A stretch of 64,000 bases of DNA, from contig NZ_AXUS01000011.1 of the NCBI RefSeq assembly GCF_000498755.1, positions 38,323 to 102,322 on the forward strand. Direction: 5' to 3'. This DNA is from Clostridioides mangenotii TR. GTDB lineage: Bacteria; Bacillota; Clostridia; Peptostreptococcales; Peptostreptococcaceae. Shown one piece after another: positions 26,668 to 35,458 of the stretch (position 1 is the first letter of the stretch; each line of letters starts with the position of its first letter). The notes below the pieces were generated by a model. It was not told the origin of the DNA, did not search any database, and worked only from the letters and a program-made list of their open reading frames with translations. The translations under genes were made by a program, and so were the position numbers.

Positions 26668-27144
26668 TTACCCCCTTAAACTTTTATCATCTTCTAATAC
26701 TTTTTGAGCCATCAAGTTTCTGTATTCTTTTAAATCTTCTTTAAGTTTTGGATATTTAAGTGTCATGATTTGAATTGCTAATAGTGCTGCGTTAAGTCCT
26801 AAGTCTATAGTTACGGTTGCTACTGGTATACCTTTAGGCATCTGTACTATTGATAATAATGAATCTAATCCATCCATAGTAGATGATTTTATGGGTAAAC
26901 CTATAACTGGTATTAAAGTCTGAGCGGCTATAACACCTGGCAAGTGAGCTGCTTTTCCGGCTGCTGCAATTATTACATCTACTTCATCTTCTACTTCCGT
27001 TATAAACTCAGTTAATTGAGTAGGAGTTCTGTGAGCTGACAACGCTCTAACCAATACCTCAATACCGAATTTTTCTAAAAGCTTTATTCCCTCTTCTAAT
27101 TTTGGGTAATCAGATTTAGATCCCATTACTACTGCTACTTTCAC
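26668..27144 (-). CDS. purE: N5-carboxyaminoimidazole ribonucleotide mutase PurE
   Basis: PurE provides CAIR for PurC. The 158-residue protein shows VAVVMGSKSDYP, the catalytic SAHRTP loop, AAAGKAAHLPGVIAAQT, PVIGLPIKSS and VATVTIDLGLNAALLA. These are class I features, for which a PurK partner is expected. No purK is found in the operon or elsewhere in the window. It is the first gene of the operon. The ATG at 27144 follows AAGGATGGTGAAGTTAAG, where a nearby GTG is the codon read at the annotated start. Confidence 0.93.
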   Translation of the reverse strand: MKVAVVMGSKSDYPKLEEGIKLLEKFGIEVLVRALSAHRTPTQLTEFITEVEDEVDVIIAAAGKAAHLPGVIAAQTLIPVIGLPIKSSTMDGLDSLLSIVQMPKGIPVATVTIDLGLNAALLAIQIMTLKYPKLKEDLKEYRNLMAQKVLEDDKSLRG

Positions 27145-27193
27145 TTAACTTCACCATCCTTATTTATATTAAAATTTATAATCATTTTTTATT

Positions 27194-27301
27194 AACACGA
27201 ATTATATACTTAAATTTTATAATAATATACAGCTTTTTTCAAGCTATTTTTGAATTTTTCTAGAAATATTATTTTATGATCAGCTTTTAATGTTCGTGTT
27301 T
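27194..27301. promoter_or_regulatory. Inverted pair of AACACGAA motifs flanking the pur promoter
   Basis: AACACGAA occurs on the plus strand at 27194-27201 and on the minus strand at 27293-27300. The two lie on either side of the promoter. The upstream copy extends to AAACACGAACATT, which agrees with the Bacillus PurR box (AWWWCCGAACWWT) at about 11 of 13 positions. The downstream copy fits less well. A repressor role is inferred. Confidence 0.35.
27214..27242 (-). promoter_or_regulatory. Sigma-A promoter of the pur operon
   Basis: On the minus strand TTGAAA (27237-27242), a 17-base spacer and TAAAAT (27214-27219) form a good vegetative promoter ~70 bases upstream of purE. No purine riboswitch aptamer is seen in the leader. 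Confidence 0.65.
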
Positions 27302-27456
27302 TTTAATTAAATATACTATATTTTACTATTTATTTAATTATAGTTCAATTCTATAAACTATTTAGCCCAAATTACATAAATATGTATAGAGCGGACTGTT
27401 CAATCATTTAATAATAATATATAAATATTATCGATATTTAAGAGGAGGGAATATAA

Positions 27457-29376
27457 TTGTCAGACTTAAAAAAAGTTTTGATAGGAAGCCCCATACACCA
27501 AACACCAGATATTTTAAAAGAGTTTCTGATATCGCTAAAAGAGTTAAATAAGAGCGATTTTGATATTAGCTACTACTTTATAGATGATAATATTGAAGAA
27601 ATTTCTTCGGATTATCTCAAAAATTTTAAAGAAAGTGAAAAAAATGTAACTCTTATTGCCTCAAATTTCCAAGATAATTATGTAAAAAATGAACATACTC
27701 ACATGTGGAGCTCTAATCTTGTTGATAAGGTAGCAAATTTCAAAAATGAAATTATTAGATATTCAATTGAAAATAATTTTGACTACCTTTTTTTTATCGA
27801 CTCCGATTTAATAGTAAATCCTAGAACATTGAACCAACTTGTAGGAGATAACAAAGATATAATATCTAATGTGTTTTGGACTAAATGGGAGCCTAACACA
27901 ATTGAAATGCCTCAAGTTTGGTTAATGGATTCATATGATATGCACGATGATAGTATTCCAACGGATCATGCACAGCAAACTATGGAGTTTATTAATAAGA
28001 TGAGAATACCTGGAGTTTATAAAGTTGGTGGACTTGGAGCATGTACTTTGATAAGCAAAAAAGCGCTCTTAGCCGGTGTAAGTTTCAGCAAAATATACAA
28101 TCTCTCTTTTTGGGGAGAAGATAGACATTTCTGTATAAGAGCCGCTTCTTTAGGACTTGAGCTTTATGTAGATACTCATCTTCCTGCTTACCATATCTAC
28201 AGATATGCGGACCTCGATGGCGTAGAGAATTACAAAAAAGATACAATAGCTAAAAATAAAGATCTAATTAAATTCAAAGTGTTAAATAATATAACAAAGG
28301 GAATCAACGCTTTAGAAACATACTCGTATCAAACTGAATTTTCTAATGAATTTTTAGTATACTTTACTTCAAATGAGGGAAGTAAACAATTGGCTTTGAT
28401 TAATAGTAAAAAAGACAATGTAAAGTCTAATAAAATAATTAACAGAGCTAGCATAACTAAGTGCGACTTTGACTTTAATATAAACGATACGAAAATTGAC
28501 TGTGATCTAGAATTGACTGTAGATGGATTTAAAAACTTTAAAAGCTATTACAATAAGTACTCTGCTAGGTGTAGGTTAGAAAAACAAAATGATGGAAACT
28601 ATCTGATCGATGAATTTATTATTGAAAATGAAATCACTCTAGATAATGCACCTATTGTTAGATATTTTAGAGAAAAACCTACACTTACTTTATCTATGAT
28701 TGTAAAAAACGAAGAAGGTAGATATTTAAAAAAAGCACTTGAATCTGCTAGGGAATATATCGACAATGCAGTAATAATAGATGATGCCAGCACAGACAAT
28801 ACTATAGAAATATGTAAAGAGGCTCTCAAAGGTATACCTCTTACATTAATTTTAAACAAAGAATCAAAATTCAGCAATGAAATTGACTTGAGAAAACAGC
28901 AGTGGAGAGAAACTATAAGTACAGATCCCGATTGGATACTATTCTTGGATGCAGATGAAATATTTGAAGATAAATTTAAAGACAATGTCAATGAATTAAT
29001 GATTAACTATGATATAGACAGTTATATGTTTAGACTTTACGACTTTTGGAATGAAGATCATTACAGAGATGATAATCTCTGGCGTGCGCATAATTCTTAT
29101 AGAGTTTTTATGATCAGATATCAAAAGAATTTCGATTACAAATTCAATGAAACAGCTCAACACTGCGGAAGAATGCCCTACAATGTCGGAGAACTTCAAT
29201 ACTGCCTTTCTAACATGAGATTAAAGCATTACGGTTGGTCATGTGAAGAAGATCGCATCGAAAAATACAATAGATATTTAAAACTAGATCCAAATGGTGA
29301 ATTTGGGTCATTAGATCAGTATGCTTCTATCCTCGATGAAAATATAAACTTGACTAAATGGGATGAAAACAGTTAG
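27457..29376 (+). CDS. Protein with two glycosyltransferase domains
   Basis: The N-terminal part (about 1-260) has a GT-A fold with the metal site FIDSDLIV (D115, D117), GGLGACTLISKKAL and a WGEDRHFCIRAA catalytic-type segment, similar to GT2/ANP1-like enzymes. After a beta-rich linker, the C-terminal part (about 405-639) is a second family 2 domain: LSMIVKNEEGRYLKKAL, IIDDASTDNT and FLDADEIFE. It starts at a TTG eight bases after GAGGAGGG. It is probably co-transcribed with the UDP-GlcNAc 2-epimerase, so it may assemble a surface glycan. Donor and acceptor are unknown. Confidence 0.8.
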   Translation: MSDLKKVLIGSPIHQTPDILKEFLISLKELNKSDFDISYYFIDDNIEEISSDYLKNFKESEKNVTLIASNFQDNYVKNEHTHMWSSNLVDKVANFKNEIIRYSIENNFDYLFFIDSDLIVNPRTLNQLVGDNKDIISNVFWTKWEPNTIEMPQVWLMDSYDMHDDSIPTDHAQQTMEFINKMRIPGVYKVGGLGACTLISKKALLAGVSFSKIYNLSFWGEDRHFCIRAASLGLELYVDTHLPAYHIYRYADLDGVENYKKDTIAKNKDLIKFKVLNNITKGINALETYSYQTEFSNEFLVYFTSNEGSKQLALINSKKDNVKSNKIINRASITKCDFDFNINDTKIDCDLELTVDGFKNFKSYYNKYSARCRLEKQNDGNYLIDEFIIENEITLDNAPIVRYFREKPTLTLSMIVKNEEGRYLKKALESAREYIDNAVIIDDASTDNTIEICKEALKGIPLTLILNKESKFSNEIDLRKQQWRETISTDPDWILFLDADEIFEDKFKDNVNELMINYDIDSYMFRLYDFWNEDHYRDDNLWRAHNSYRVFMIRYQKNFDYKFNETAQHCGRMPYNVGELQYCLSNMRLKHYGWSCEEDRIEKYNRYLKLDPNGEFGSLDQYASILDENINLTKWDENS

Positions 29377-29397
29377 AATTTGAGTAGAAAGTTTAGG

Positions 29398-30509
29398 ATG
29401 GTGAAAATAGTGAAAATAAAAGTTTTAACTATATTTGGAACTAGACCTGAAGCTATAAAAATGGCTCCTTTAATTAAAGAGCTTCAGCTTCACGACAGTA
29501 TCCAAAGTATAGTATGCGTTACGGCCCAACATAGACAGATGTTAGATCAAGTTTTAAAAACTTTTGATATAACTCCTGATTATGATTTAAATATAATGAA
29601 AGATGGCCAGACATTAACTGATATAACATCAAAAGCTTTATCGAGTTAGATAGCGTAATGAAAGAAGTTAATCCAGACTTAGTTTTGGTACATGGTGATA
29701 CAACTACTACTTTTGTAGGAGGGCTATCGGCCTTCTACAATAAAGCAATGATTGGCCATGTCGAAGCTGGACTCAGAACATATGATAAGTACTCCCCTTT
29801 CCCTGAAGAGGTAAACAGACAACTAACAGGAATTTTAGCAGATATTCATTTTGCTCCAACGGAACATGCTAAAGAAAATCTATTAAAAGAGGGAAAAGAT
29901 ATAAATAAAATATTTGTAACAGGAAATACAGCAATTGATGCACTTAATACTACTGTAAGTGACGACTACCATCATGAAGTATTAGATAAATTAAAAGATG
30001 ACAGAATGATTTTATTGACTGCACATAGACGTGAAAATCTAGGTGAAAACATGTATAGCATGTTTAGAGCTATAAAGAGAATTGCTGATGAATTCGAAGA
30101 TGTTCAAGTAGTTTATCCAGTCCATTTAAATCCTGCAGTTAGAAAAACTGCACAGGAGGTATTTGGAGACGACAATAAGATACATTTAATTGAACCACTG
30201 GAAGTATTGGATTTCCACAACTTTATGAGTAAATCTTATATGATCATGACAGATAGCGGTGGAATACAAGAAGAAGCACCTTCTCTAGGAAAACCAGTAT
30301 TAGTACTAAGGGATACTACCGAAAGACCTGAAGGGGTCGCTGCTGGTACATTAAGGTTAGCTGGTATTGACGAAGATACAATATATTCTCTTACCAAACA
30401 ACTGTTAACGGATGAAGATGTCTACAATAAAATGGCAAAGGCTTCAAATCCTTATGGCGATGGAAAAGCTAGTAAATATATAGTACAGCATATTTTAGAT
30501 TTATTCTAA
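29398..30509 (+). pseudogene. wecB: UDP-N-acetylglucosamine 2-epimerase (WecB), frameshifted
   Basis: This enzyme makes UDP-ManNAc for cell-surface polysaccharide. The first frame gives [36 protein letters not shown] and [14 protein letters not shown], then stops at 29647-29649. The second frame (from 29658) gives KEVNPDLVLVHGDTTTTFVG, HVEAGLRT, PFPEEVNRQ, TAHRRENLG and TDSGGIQEEAPSLGKPVLVLRDTTERPE. Adding one base near 29642 (G to GG) restores [10 protein letters not shown] and a complete ~370-residue protein. All catalytic residues are otherwise present. The start is uncertain among 29380 (TTG), 29398 (ATG) and 29410 (GTG). Confidence 0.88.
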
Positions 30510-30523
30510 ACACAAATTAAAAA

Positions 30524-30562
30524 GGATATATCAATTCAAAATTGATATATCCTCTTTATTTT
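30524..30562 (+). terminator. Terminator after the wecB gene
   Basis: A perfect 12-bp stem GGATATATCAAT/ATTGATATATCC (30524-30535, 30541-30552) with a 5-base loop is followed by TCTTTATTTT. It ends the glycosyltransferase-wecB unit. Confidence 0.85.
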
Positions 30563-30607
30563 AATACTTTTATACTACTATATATCTCATCTAAACCTAT
30601 AATAATA

Positions 30608-31525
30608 TTATCTTTGTCTAGATTTATAATAATTATGATATTTATTATAATAGTTATTACCGCTATATTTCATCTTGATTTCTCTATCGCTTTTCTGTGA
30701 ACCATAGGAATCATTGTAAGAATTGTTTTCATAACCATATAATGGTTTATGATGATCGCGCTCTTTATCTCGATCACATTCATCGTGGCAGTCACATTTA
30801 TCATGGTGGTCACATTTATCATGGCAGTCGCATTTATCGTGGTGGTCACATTTATCGTCGTGTTTTTTGTCGGATTTACACTTATCGCCAGTGCGAATAA
30901 TAAATTCAATTGCTATTTCTCTAAGTTCATCTATTAATTTCTCAACTTGATCTAACTCTTTAGATAAATCACAAGTTAAACACTTACAGAAAGATGAAGA
31001 TACTCCACCAAGGTTACAACAACTTCTATTGCAGAATATAATCAGGATGATTATTTTAGCTATAATAGCCAAAATTAGAAGTATTAGTTGTAGTAGTACA
31101 CAGAATAATTCTCCTACTAAAGATTCATGTCTATCGTTACAGTTTACTTGTCTTATTGCATCAGCTAAGCAACGGTTAAGTTTTAAAGCTCTTTCTAATT
31201 CTTCTTTTAAAGAACAGTTTTCTATTAAACCACTTTCTATTAATTCTTCTAATACTCTAGAAAGGAATCCCAATATTCCCCTATCAGAACTGTAATCAAA
31301 AATTTCATCTACTTCTTTTACTAGCGCTGCTGATTGCAAATTACCTCCTACTAAAATATACTGAATTATATTCCATATATAACAAGGTGTTATTTGATAT
31401 AGATCACTTTCCACCTTTAATGATTCTAATTTTTGTTGAGGTATTATATCAACTAATTTTCTTAAATCTGCAGAGCAAGCTTCTAAATCTGATTTATAGT
31501 TATTTAAAGTTTTAGCATTATCCAT
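30608..31525 (-). CDS. Membrane protein with Cys/His-rich DKCD repeats, unknown function
   Basis: The family is not recognised. The 305-residue protein has a helical N-terminal half (1-135), one very hydrophobic segment (about 137-165, LLQLILLILAIIAKIIILI) and a Cys-rich stretch just after it (NRSCCNLGG, SFCKCLTCDL). A tandem array lies at about residues 214-260, in which HDKCD units alternate with HH or CH, followed by a Tyr/Asn-rich tail. The arrayed Cys and His suggest metal binding. GGAG precedes the ATG at 31525. It stands alone between the tetR gene and a convergent terminator. Confidence 0.7.
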   Translation of the reverse strand: MDNAKTLNNYKSDLEACSADLRKLVDIIPQQKLESLKVESDLYQITPCYIWNIIQYILVGGNLQSAALVKEVDEIFDYSSDRGILGFLSRVLEELIESGLIENCSLKEELERALKLNRCLADAIRQVNCNDRHESLVGELFCVLLQLILLILAIIAKIIILIIFCNRSCCNLGGVSSSFCKCLTCDLSKELDQVEKLIDELREIAIEFIIRTGDKCKSDKKHDDKCDHHDKCDCHDKCDHHDKCDCHDECDRDKERDHHKPLYGYENNSYNDSYGSQKSDREIKMKYSGNNYYNKYHNYYKSRQR

Positions 31526-31690
31526 TTATTTCACTCCTATATATTATTAGGATAAATTTCATACCCTAATATAAATATATTAAATAAACAAATTTTTGAC
31601 ACTAAAAAACAATATTTCTTAAAAAATTGTATAATATAAGCATATTTTCACATTAATCTGCAGGACTTAATGCTCTAATAATAATTTGAA

Positions 31691-32305
31691 CTACCATTTC
31701 TTTTTCAATTTTATCATCCATTCTAAATTCGGGTATAAGATAAATCTCGGTATAAAATATCCTAATACAGTTGTGATAATTATACGAAAAGCTGTCATAG
31801 TTGGTATATCAATAATATCGCCTTTTTCTTTAAATTTATAAAATAAATTTTTAATCTTATTATATCCGTACTCATAAAATAATGACTCAATTTCGTCCCT
31901 TATATATTCTTGTGACATAAACTCATTTACAAGTATTTTTAAAATAGGTGTCTCTTTTTTTGCAAACTCAAATCTATCATCTACAAAAGCTCTTATAAAC
32001 ATTTCAAAGGTGATATATTCTTTGTTTAATACAGTTTCAGAAAACTCTTTGAAAAATTTGGGTGCCATAAATCTAATAAAAGATGGAAATACAACCGCAT
32101 CCAATAAACCTTTTTTAGTTCTGAACTGTCTAAAAATACTTCCTTCTGCTACCCCAGCCCTTTGAGCAATTTCTGCAGTAGATACTTTTTCGTATCCTTT
32201 TTCACTAATTAGTTCTACAGCTGCAATCAAAATATTTTGCTGTTTCTTTGTCAGTTTTCCATCCTTGTTATTGTCATTTATAATATAATCAATCCAATCG
32301 CTCAT
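31691..32305 (-). CDS. TetR family regulator of the upstream ABC exporter
   Basis: Residues 18-64 form a TetR N-terminal DNA-binding domain (QQNILIAAVELISEKGYEKVSTAEIAQRAGVAEGSIFRQFRTKKGLLDAV). The rest is a helical ligand-binding domain. The gene is the last of the ABC operon. Two palindromes at 34096 and 34151 upstream of that operon are its likely operators, giving autorepression. The C-terminus as written ends LEWMIKLKKKW. The next frame continues MDDKIEKEMVVQIIIRALSPAD to a stop at 31653, so a one-base loss near 31721 is suspected and the true end may be 31653. Confidence 0.85.
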   Translation of the reverse strand: MSDWIDYIINDNNKDGKLTKKQQNILIAAVELISEKGYEKVSTAEIAQRAGVAEGSIFRQFRTKKGLLDAVVFPSFIRFMAPKFFKEFSETVLNKEYITFEMFIRAFVDDRFEFAKKETPILKILVNEFMSQEYIRDEIESLFYEYGYNKIKNLFYKFKEKGDIIDIPTMTAFRIIITTVLGYFIPRFILYPNLEWMIKLKKKW

Positions 32306-32317
32306 ATAATTACCTCT

Positions 32318-33351
32318 TTACCATATTCTATGTTTTTTAAGTGCAAATACATTCAATACACCAAAAACCACTGTAAATCCTAGCAACACCAATAAATTTG
32401 GTGCCACATCGTAAAGTGAAGCTCCGCATGTCATTACATCTCGAAGTGCTTCACCTGCATATGTTAATGGCATACATTTCGATAAAATCTGTAGTGCCTC
32501 CTCCATATCTCTTATAGGGAATATTCCAGCAAAAAACGCCTGTGGAACTATTACAATCGGTATAAATTGAATTACTTGAAGTTCATTATTGCAAATGCCG
32601 ATATAAACATTCCAAAACTAAGAGCACATAGTGCAATTACTATACTAATCACTAAAATTAGACCGATATTACCTACATTGTATATTTCTAATACCCATAT
32701 GCTGTACGCCGATATTATAGCGGATTGCAAAATAGTGAATACTCCAAATCCTATTAAATATCCTAAAACTACTTCGTATCTTCTTATCGGTGTAGCCAAT
32801 AATCTCTCCAGAGTACCTGTTGTACGCTCTCGTAAAAAACTAACTCCAGAAATTAAAAATACAAAGAAGAATATAAAAAATCCTATAAGTAAAGGTCCTA
32901 AGTAATCAAGTGTATTCATATCATCTGACCCGTAATAACTATCTATTTTAAGTTCTAAAGAGTTCATCTGAGCTGGTACGTTTTTCTTTATAGCGCTTTG
33001 GATATCTTTTACCACTTGCGAAATAATAGAGCTATCCGATCCATTAAGTAAAATATTTATCTTTGAACTCTCTTTTGTTATATACGCATCTAGATCTTTT
33101 TCTTTAAATTTTTCTTCAGCTTCCTTTTTTGTCATAACATAGATATTTTTATCACTTTCCATATAAGAAAGCATCTCTTCTATCTGCTCATTTTCTATGC
33201 CAATATTTACACTAGCTTCATTATTAGTAAATACAAAGTTCATAAGAGTCAGTATAAGTATTGGAGCAAATATCAACAGGGCGAGTGTACGTTTATCTCT
33301 AAAGAACTGTCTTATAATCCTAGTTACAATTGCATTAATTCTCATATACAT
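32318..33351 (-). pseudogene. ABC-2 type exporter permease, frameshifted
   Basis: This is the membrane partner of the ATPase encoded just upstream. The first frame (33351 to 32572) has an N-terminal membrane helix, a large extracellular domain (about 45-150) and helices ending SFGMFISAFA. The second frame carries NNELQVIQFIPIVIVPQAFFAGIFPI and MEEALQILSKCMPLTYAGEALRDV to a stop at 32318. One added A near 32590 (AA to AAA) joins them into a normal six-helix protein of ~344 residues. The gene overlaps the ATPase gene by 17 bases. Confidence 0.85.
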
Positions 33352-34069
33352 CTCCCCCTAACTTCAAGAATGCTTCCTCTAAAGTACTACATCCATGCTC
33401 ATTTATTAATTCTCTTGGAGATCCAACAGATATACACCTACCACCTCTAATCATAGCGAGTGTATCGCAGTTTTGAGCCTCATCCATAACATGTGTTGTC
33501 ATTAGGATTGTAACTCCTGATTCTTTTAGGCTTCTCAATTCATCCCATATTTGCTGTCTAAGGAGTGGATCCATTCCGACTGTAGGTTCATCTAAAACAA
33601 GGAGTTTTGGTCTATGTAAAAGTGCTATTGCTAAAGACAACCTTCTTTTCATTCCACCAGAATAATTTGCCACTACTTTTTTGCTATCATCATTCAAATT
33701 GACAACCTTTAATGATTCATATATTCTACCTTTCCACTGTATTTTTGGAACTTTATACAATTGACAGTAGAACTTCATATTTTCCTCAGCTGTCAAATCT
33801 GTATACAGTGCATCAGCCTGAGCTGTATAGCCAATATCTTCTATAACCTCTACATTTGGTACCTTTCTATCCATTATATATATTTCTCCACTATTAGCCG
33901 ATTCCATCCCCATTATAAGCCTAATTAAAGTTGTCTTTCCAGCTCCAGATGGACCTAACAATCCGAATATTTCTCCATTTTTCACTTCGAACGAGATATC
34001 TTTTAGTACTTTCTGCTTCTTATAATGTTTAGATACACCTTTAATTTGAATACAGTTTTCACTTTCCAT
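33335..34069 (-). CDS. ABC transporter ATP-binding protein (drug-efflux type)
   Basis: The 244-residue ATPase energises the ABC-2 permease encoded downstream. Walker A is GPSGAGKTT, the signature is YSGGMKRRLS, Walker B is LLVLDEPT followed by VGMDPLLRQQIWDEL, and the switch His lies in TTHVMDEA. The closest families export drugs, antibiotics or lipids. The substrate cannot be read from sequence. It is the first gene of a three-gene unit ending in tetR. Confidence 0.9.
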   Translation of the reverse strand: MESENCIQIKGVSKHYKKQKVLKDISFEVKNGEIFGLLGPSGAGKTTLIRLIMGMESANSGEIYIMDRKVPNVEVIEDIGYTAQADALYTDLTAEENMKFYCQLYKVPKIQWKGRIYESLKVVNLNDDSKKVVANYSGGMKRRLSLAIALLHRPKLLVLDEPTVGMDPLLRQQIWDELRSLKESGVTILMTTHVMDEAQNCDTLAMIRGGRCISVGSPRELINEHGCSTLEEAFLKLGGDVYEN

Positions 34070-34095
34070 ATCTTCATCCCCTTACAATACATTCT

Positions 34096-34115
34096 AAATG
34101 AGTATTCACTCATTT
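34096..34115. promoter_or_regulatory. TetR operator 1 (promoter-proximal)
   Basis: AAATGAGT-ATTC-ACTCATTT is an 8+4+8 perfect inverted repeat lying just downstream of the predicted -10 (TAAAAT) of the ABC operon on the minus strand. Confidence 0.75.
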
Positions 34116-34147
34116 TATTTTACCATGTTGATATTTATAACACAATA

Positions 34148-34173
34148 ACAAAATGAGTGATCACTCATTTTGT
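34148..34173. promoter_or_regulatory. TetR operator 2 (26-bp perfect palindrome)
   Basis: AAATGAGT-GATC-ACTCATTT, extended by ACA/TGT on each side, lies upstream of the -35. Its centre is 55 bases from that of operator 1, about five helical turns. It could also affect the divergent hydrolase gene at 34344. Confidence 0.78.
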
Positions 34174-34343
34174 TGTCAAAGTATTTTAAAAAACGAAAAA
34201 TTATAGAAGCATTAGCCCCTATGGTTGTTATGATTCTTTATCTATTATCTAATATATCATTTGAGCTATAAATATAAACTAAAACATATTAATATAATTT
34301 CTATAATATCCTATTAATAAAGAATGTTTTTAGGAGGTTTTTT

Positions 34344-35180
34344 ATGAAATACTATATAAGAGTTGAAGACAATGTTAGGATTTTCGCTGAAGATTTAAAT
34401 CCAACCGCAAGTAAAACACTTTTTTTTATCCACGGTTGGCCTCAAAACCATAAAGTCTTTGAATATCAGATCAATAGACTTATAAACCTTGGATTTAGGT
34501 GTGTTGCTATAGATCTTAGAGGTTTTGGTAATTCAGATAGCCCTACAGATGGCTACGACTACAACAGGATGGCTGATGATATTAAAGTTGTAATCGATAC
34601 ACTTAAATTGAACAACATTACTATAATAGGACATTCTATGGGAGGGGCAATAGCTATAAGATATATGGCTAGACACAGAAACTACGGAGTTTCTAAATTA
34701 ATTTTAATCGGAGCTGCTTCTCCAAAGTGGACTCAAGGAGAAAACTGGAACTATGGTTTTAGCGTTGATCAAGTTGATGATATGATAAATCAACTTTACA
34801 ATGACAGGCCAAAACTTATCAGGATTTTCTCTGAAATGTTTTTTTATCAGTATATAAGTACTCCTCTAGCTGATTGGTTCTCCGCTATATCCCTATCTAG
34901 CAATAGCTGGGCTACTATTAAATGCTTAGAATCTCTTAGAGACGAGGAAGAGTTTGACGATTTACCAAAAATCTATGTTCCTACATTGATACTTCATGGA
35001 ACTCATGATCAAATATGCCCATTTGAGTTAGCAGAATATATGAATAAAAGTATTCAAAGATCTAGATTAATTCCTCTTACAGAAAGTGGTCATGGCTCCT
35101 TCTACGAACAAAGAGATACGGTTACTCAACAAATAGCTGATTTTGCTAATGAAAATATAATTACGCCTAGATTCGTTTAG
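34344..35180 (+). CDS. Alpha/beta hydrolase
   Basis: This is a 278-residue cytoplasmic alpha/beta-hydrolase of the haloperoxidase/esterase type. The oxyanion region reads FFIHGWPQ, the nucleophile elbow is GHSMGG (Ser near residue 98), the acid lies in LHGTHDQICP and the catalytic His in ESGHGSFYE. A lid follows residues 125-190. AGGAGG sits nine bases before the ATG. Substrate is unknown. It is divergent from the ABC/tetR operon and shares its intergenic region, so co-regulation is possible. Confidence 0.85.
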   Translation: MKYYIRVEDNVRIFAEDLNPTASKTLFFIHGWPQNHKVFEYQINRLINLGFRCVAIDLRGFGNSDSPTDGYDYNRMADDIKVVIDTLKLNNITIIGHSMGGAIAIRYMARHRNYGVSKLILIGAASPKWTQGENWNYGFSVDQVDDMINQLYNDRPKLIRIFSEMFFYQYISTPLADWFSAISLSSNSWATIKCLESLRDEEEFDDLPKIYVPTLILHGTHDQICPFELAEYMNKSIQRSRLIPLTESGHGSFYEQRDTVTQQIADFANENIITPRFV

Positions 35181-35325
35181 TTTAATACTTGCGTATTACC
35201 TCAGAAACATTATCCTAGCAAACATTAACACCTAGTTTTGACTCTATAAAATTATAATTAACATTTAGTTACTTACTATTTGTATTTTAACAAAATAAAT
35301 GATAATATTAAAATATAATAATTTA

Positions 35326-35380
35326 ATAGGTGATGGTGTTCGCCTTTTAAATATCAGTAAATGATTGATGACGCCTACTT
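35326..35380 (+). ncRNA. Fluoride riboswitch (crcB motif)
   Basis: The conserved crcB-motif elements are present in order: AGGTGATGGTGTTCGCC at the 5' end, a short variable hairpin, then GATGACGCCTAC at the 3' end. The 3' GCCTAC is shared with the following terminator stem, so ligand binding should prevent termination. The controlled gene is a CLC-F transporter, the best-known partner. Confidence 0.93.
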
Positions 35381-35426
35381 AAATATTGGGACTTTATGGT
35401 TCCTCTATTTAAGTAGGCATTTTTTG
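35373..35426 (+). terminator. Riboswitch-controlled terminator
   Basis: GCCTACTTAAATA (35373-35385) and TATTTAAGTAGGC (35406-35418) form a perfect 13-bp stem followed by ATTTTTT. The left arm overlaps the fluoride aptamer. Confidence 0.9.
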
Positions 35427-35458
35427 ATTGTCTATTTTAAAATCAGGAGGTGAAATTT

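Noticed and set aside
27145..27456. Purine riboswitch before purE
   Set aside because: The three-way-junction aptamer and its conserved loop sequences are not found in the leader.
30697..30937. Plus-strand frames rich in His or Val opposite the DKCD repeats
   Set aside because: They are reflections of the coding repeat, and the minus-strand gene has the ribosome site and the terminator context.
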